The translations under genes and the position numbers were made by a program. A DNA stretch of 50,860 nucleotides from Candidatus Pacearchaeota archaeon (GTDB taxonomy: Archaea > Nanobdellota > Nanobdellia > Pacearchaeales > GW2011-AR1): contig VGKT01000004.1 of the NCBI GenBank assembly GCA_016866955.1, positions 1 to 50,860 on the forward strand, written 5' to 3'. The notes under the pieces were generated by a model. The model had not been told where the DNA came from, made no database searches, and saw only the letters and a program-made list of their open reading frames with translations. How positions within the stretch are numbered: the first letter of the stretch is position 1; every line of letters starts with the position of its first letter. Below are positions 47,163 through 50,860 of this stretch, in pieces.

Positions 47163-47304
47163 TTTTTTCTCTTGCTTTTTGTTTCCTAAGTGACTAATAT
47201 ACCGAATTTCTCTAGATCCTAACGAAAACACCAACATCCGGTGAGGAGGTGCTCAATGGATGTTACCCTTGTGGGGAGGCGCTGAAGCGCCTCCCTACGT
47301 ACTA

Positions 47305-47664
47305 TTAGCAATTTTCACAAATTCCAGTAACATTTAGTTGAAAATGATCCATCCTACCCTTTATGCTTTTAGGTATAAAATCTACTTTTTTAACATCAAA
47401 ATGTTGCATCTTGCCGCATTTTTCACATATAAAATGGCAATGACTTTTTTTTTCTTTTGAATAAATCATTCTCCTATCACAACTGTACGTATGAATTTTT
47501 CCTTTATCTCTCAAATTCTTTAAAAAACGATATACAGTAGCTTTACCTATCTTTTTTTCCTTTACTTTTAAGAATAAATCGTCCCCATTAAATAAATTTT
47601 TCATACTTTCAATTTCTTTTTCAATTATATCCTTCTGACGCGTTTTTCTTGTTATCATTCCCAT
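47305..47664 (-). CDS. Fur/Zur-family metalloregulator
   Basis: KKIGKATVYRFLKNLRDKGKIH; HCHFICEKCGKMQHFDV; ICENC. Confidence 0.85.
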   Translation of the reverse strand: MGMITRKTRQKDIIEKEIESMKNLFNGDDLFLKVKEKKIGKATVYRFLKNLRDKGKIHTYSCDRRMIYSKEKKSHCHFICEKCGKMQHFDVKKVDFIPKSIKGRMDHFQLNVTGICENC

Positions 47665-47668
47665 AGTA

Positions 47669-47693
47669 CTTATTGAGAATATAAATCAATAAG
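47669..47693. promoter_or_regulatory. candidate operator CTTATTGA-N9-TCAATAAG in the divergent promoter
   Basis: 8-bp perfect inverted repeat whose spacer contains the TATA-like element of the Fur-family gene. Confidence 0.6.
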
Positions 47694-47723
47694 GTTTTTA
47701 AATGTTTTTTTTTAGAAAATTTT

Positions 47724-49262
47724 ATGAAAGCAACACTTGTCACTGGACCATATGGTTCAGGTAAAACAAACACTATAAGACAGATGATACCTGGACTTGT
47801 AAGAAGAGGAGAAAATGTGGGGGTATTTGTTGCCGAAAGTTCAGCATTAGTTGCTGATACTGTAAGATATGATTTACCAAGCGAAAATGTACGGGGCGCA
47901 TCATTTGGATGCGTTTGCTGCCCCAGTGAAGCATTACTAAATCGTTCAATAACCGAAGCAATTAGCACTTCCAAATGGACTCATCTACTTATAGAACCTC
48001 CCGGAAATCTAGATACAACGATTGTCTTGAATGCGCTGTTGAAAGCTGATATTCCTCCAACTAACGTAATTGCCCTTGCCCCCTATCCCCATTATGCTTT
48101 AGAATCTGTGAATCCTCAATTTTTAAGGGCAATCGAGAGTTCAAGCATAATAGGGATAACAAAAGTTCCAGAGATGGCTAATATATTGCCTCAAGGATTA
48201 GTTGATCTTCTTTCTAGACATAATCCTGATGCTGAAGTTTTACGAATTCCTAAAGAGGGATTTTCTTATGATCAAGTAGAGAATAGTGGGAGATGGGTAC
48301 AAAGAGCATTAGTGCAACCTTTAATGAATCTTTTTGGATTTGAAAATTTTCTTCCGAGTTCTCCTATGGGCAGTCATCATCAGCATTATCAAAAAATCTT
48401 GCAAGGTATTGATCCTCGTTTATCAGCTGATGAGGTTAGGGCTAATTTGGAGGCCATAGCAAGGTCTAATGCCTTTGTCAGAGGAAAAGGACAAGCCAAT
48501 GCACAGGGATTAGAATTTGATATTGTTCATGGGGAATTAGATATTAAAGATATTAAAACGCGTGCAGGAGTATCAGGATATTTTATAGGTTTTGCAGAAC
48601 CTCGAAAAGATTTACCTCAGACACTTTTAGAAAATTTTTCACCCAAAGCAGATAAATTAACTTATACCGTTCAAGAAGCTACCCCTCTCATTCGGAATCA
48701 ATATTTTTTACATTTATTTGAACAATCTCGTACTATCGGTTATAAACATGGTGATCAAGTGCAAGCACATTTTGAACCAATAGACTCAGCATATCATTTG
48801 GCTGATGAAATATTTAGGAAAGATGGAGATTCAGTACCTATGCAAATGGTTCTTCCAACAAGGATTGCACTCAGACTCAGGGCATTAGAAGCATTAAATA
48901 AAAAGCGTCAGGCTAATGAACTCTCGGTTGGAGCAGAATTAGCTTCTTATGTGATACAACATCTTGCATTTGATAAAGGAAGAGACTTTCCTTCTTGGGT
49001 TGATGCTTCACAAAAATTAAGGATAGAATCTTTAGCCGTACCTACTTATTTTAAAATATTAACAAAATTTGATGACTCTAGCCTTAGATATTTTCCAGAC
49101 TACGAAACTAAACAGGGGCCTTATTTTGCTGCGATGGCAAAAAGAGCTTTGCCTTTTGTGCAAAATAGAGATATGACTTTAGTTAAATCTGCAAGAGACC
49201 AGATGGTCAGTGTAAATGTGAATTATCCTGCAGTTTCCTCTGCATGGAGTCAATTACTATGA
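47724..49262 (+). CDS. COG0523/CobW-like P-loop GTPase with GCVCC motif
   Basis: VTGPYGSGKTNTIRQMI; FGCVCCPSEALL; HLLIEPPGN. Confidence 0.7.
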   Translation: MKATLVTGPYGSGKTNTIRQMIPGLVRRGENVGVFVAESSALVADTVRYDLPSENVRGASFGCVCCPSEALLNRSITEAISTSKWTHLLIEPPGNLDTTIVLNALLKADIPPTNVIALAPYPHYALESVNPQFLRAIESSSIIGITKVPEMANILPQGLVDLLSRHNPDAEVLRIPKEGFSYDQVENSGRWVQRALVQPLMNLFGFENFLPSSPMGSHHQHYQKILQGIDPRLSADEVRANLEAIARSNAFVRGKGQANAQGLEFDIVHGELDIKDIKTRAGVSGYFIGFAEPRKDLPQTLLENFSPKADKLTYTVQEATPLIRNQYFLHLFEQSRTIGYKHGDQVQAHFEPIDSAYHLADEIFRKDGDSVPMQMVLPTRIALRLRALEALNKKRQANELSVGAELASYVIQHLAFDKGRDFPSWVDASQKLRIESLAVPTYFKILTKFDDSSLRYFPDYETKQGPYFAAMAKRALPFVQNRDMTLVKSARDQMVSVNVNYPAVSSAWSQLL

Positions 49263-50125
49263 AAGGAATTGTAGTGATTACTGGAATTGGAACTCGAACT
49301 GCTAGAAAGAAATTTAAAAATTCTCAGAAAGATGCGACAATTACTACTGGAGATATTGAATATAAGATAAACGCCGCAGCTGCAGCAGCAATAGAACTCA
49401 ATAGAAATGGATATTATGTGGTGATGTTAGATAAATGCGGACACTGCGGAGAAAGAATAAAACCTCATCTAAAAGAAAGTACCTACTCCGCTAAAAATAT
49501 AGACTTATTAGATAAGCAACAAGTTGATGAGCTCGCAAAGTTTATTGAAGGATTAAAAGAAAAACTAAAATTAGATGTCCATTTAGTTCATTATGGTTCT
49601 GTTACTGCCACTAAAATGAAACTACCTAGAGATACAATTTTTTTAAGCCCTTGGGAGACCCCTGGTGAAGAAGTTGGAACAATAATGCAAGCAAATATCG
49701 CAGCATTCTATAATATCCTACAGTCCTTTAAAAAAATACTTCAAAATCAGCATAAAACTAAGATAATCATTATTTCTGCACTTGCGGCAATCAGAACGGG
49801 CCATCATTTTGGGCTTGATGCAATCCAAAAAGGAGCAGTACATTCAATGGCTAGGACTTTAGCACTTGACTTACACAAAGAAAACATATTTGTTACCGAG
49901 ATTATGCCTGGAACAACTGATACTGGATACTATGATCTTGAACAAAATTTAAAAGAAAAAATTAACAGAGGAAAAACATTTGGATATGAGTGGGATGAGT
50001 CAACAGCTCCATTTCTTTCGGCAATGAGGGTTGGAGAAACTGTCAGATTTGTATTAGATACTGATGCGCACATTAGAGAAATCTCTCTTATCCCTTATGG
50101 GCAACATCCTCATTTAGGTGCATAG
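49244..50125 (+). CDS. SDR-like oxidoreductase with CxxC insertion
   Basis: IVVITGIGTRTARKK; CGHCGE; IIIISALAA...GLDAIQKGAVHSMARTLALDL. Confidence 0.6.
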   Translation: MESITMKGIVVITGIGTRTARKKFKNSQKDATITTGDIEYKINAAAAAAIELNRNGYYVVMLDKCGHCGERIKPHLKESTYSAKNIDLLDKQQVDELAKFIEGLKEKLKLDVHLVHYGSVTATKMKLPRDTIFLSPWETPGEEVGTIMQANIAAFYNILQSFKKILQNQHKTKIIIISALAAIRTGHHFGLDAIQKGAVHSMARTLALDLHKENIFVTEIMPGTTDTGYYDLEQNLKEKINRGKTFGYEWDESTAPFLSAMRVGETVRFVLDTDAHIREISLIPYGQHPHLGA

Positions 50126-50145
50126 ATCTTAACAGTACGTACTGA

Positions 50146-50790
50146 CTAATCTCCTCTATTTTTTTGATTAATATATAGTGAATTGTTCTTTCTTGATCTG
50201 TTTTCTTTCAACATACGAATAAAAAGCAACCCTTGTTCTAACGCATCATCTATTGCCTTATGTGCTAATCTTCCCTTTTTGCCCTTATCAATTAACCATC
50301 TTTTGGGCATTTTACTTGTTCCAGATTCAGAATATGGTTTTTTTAATTGAGCCATGGAAAAAGATTTTATGTCTATACCTGCATGACCTAAGGGAATGTC
50401 CAAGAAATGATTTGTTGTATATCTCTTAACCAATTTTATAAGATACCACGAAACAAACATGAAGTCCCAAGTTGCTGGATAAGCCAAAAAGTGTATCTCT
50501 TTGTTATGTTTTTTCTTTAAATCCTCAAGCCAATTAGCATAATCATTCATCACTTTTTCAGGATTTTCAGGATTAGATGTCGCTTCGGCGTAGGCCTCTT
50601 TGTTTTTATCCCAAAAAGACATAGTTTGTGGATGTTCTTTGGAATTGGGTAATGTCTTTAATTTTCTATAAAATTGACCTAATATCACCCCATCATCTCC
50701 TATTGCAACAGAGCCTAAACTTAACATAGAATATTCTCCAGGAATTGGCCCATTTGCTTCAATATCTGTAGAAATGTAAATCTCTTTCAT
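50146..50790 (-). CDS. DEDDh-type 3'-5' exonuclease
   Basis: YISTDIEANGPIPGEYSMLSLGSVAI; RLAHKAIDDALEQGLLF. Confidence 0.75.
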   Translation of the reverse strand: MKEIYISTDIEANGPIPGEYSMLSLGSVAIGDDGVILGQFYRKLKTLPNSKEHPQTMSFWDKNKEAYAEATSNPENPEKVMNDYANWLEDLKKKHNKEIHFLAYPATWDFMFVSWYLIKLVKRYTTNHFLDIPLGHAGIDIKSFSMAQLKKPYSESGTSKMPKRWLIDKGKKGRLAHKAIDDALEQGLLFIRMLKENRSRKNNSLYINQKNRGD

Positions 50791-50860
50791 TTTATTTATT
50801 TTTATTCTTTAAAGAATATAAAATTTCCCTAATTAATAAACTTATATGCCACACGCCCGG

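Noticed and set aside
47621-47974. Minus-strand 117 aa ORF
   Set aside because: Antisense to the COG0523 GTPase and overlaps the Fur-family start
1-50860. CRISPR array or IS transposase
   Set aside because: No regularly spaced repeats and no transposase or Cas motifs in the listed proteins

Overview
The window is a gene-dense archaeal chromosome segment. DPANN / Woesearchaeota-like affinity is inferred from gene content and was not tested. It carries replication and translation genes: family-B DNA polymerase, FEN1, RFC large and small subunits, an OB-fold SSB, a HerA-type ATPase, an XPD/DinG-type helicase, PheS/PheT, SerS, Trm5-like, uS10, and an eL41 gene that the ORF track misses. Five tRNAs are present: Thr-GGT and Glu-CTC (both with introns), Gln-CTG, Trp-CCA and Ser-GGA. 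The two ends (about 1-4.8 kb and 47.3-50.8 kb) look more accessory, with AGA/ATA-rich codons. Top leads: (1) a full-length Pup-ligase/depupylase (PafA/Dop) family protein directly downstream of serS in an archaeon, with no recognisable Pup; (2) two hairpin-dense intergenic regions (42975-43200 and 1827-2103) that look like undescribed structured RNAs; (3) a bacterial-architecture DisA diadenylate cyclase; (4) a Fur-family regulator / COG0523 GTPase / SDR divergon with a palindromic operator; (5) a recurring TGN(V/A)I motif in membrane or exported proteins; (6) a tRNA-Ser 3'-end duplication that resembles an attachment-site scar. All calls come from reading the sequence and motifs; no searches or folding programs were run.
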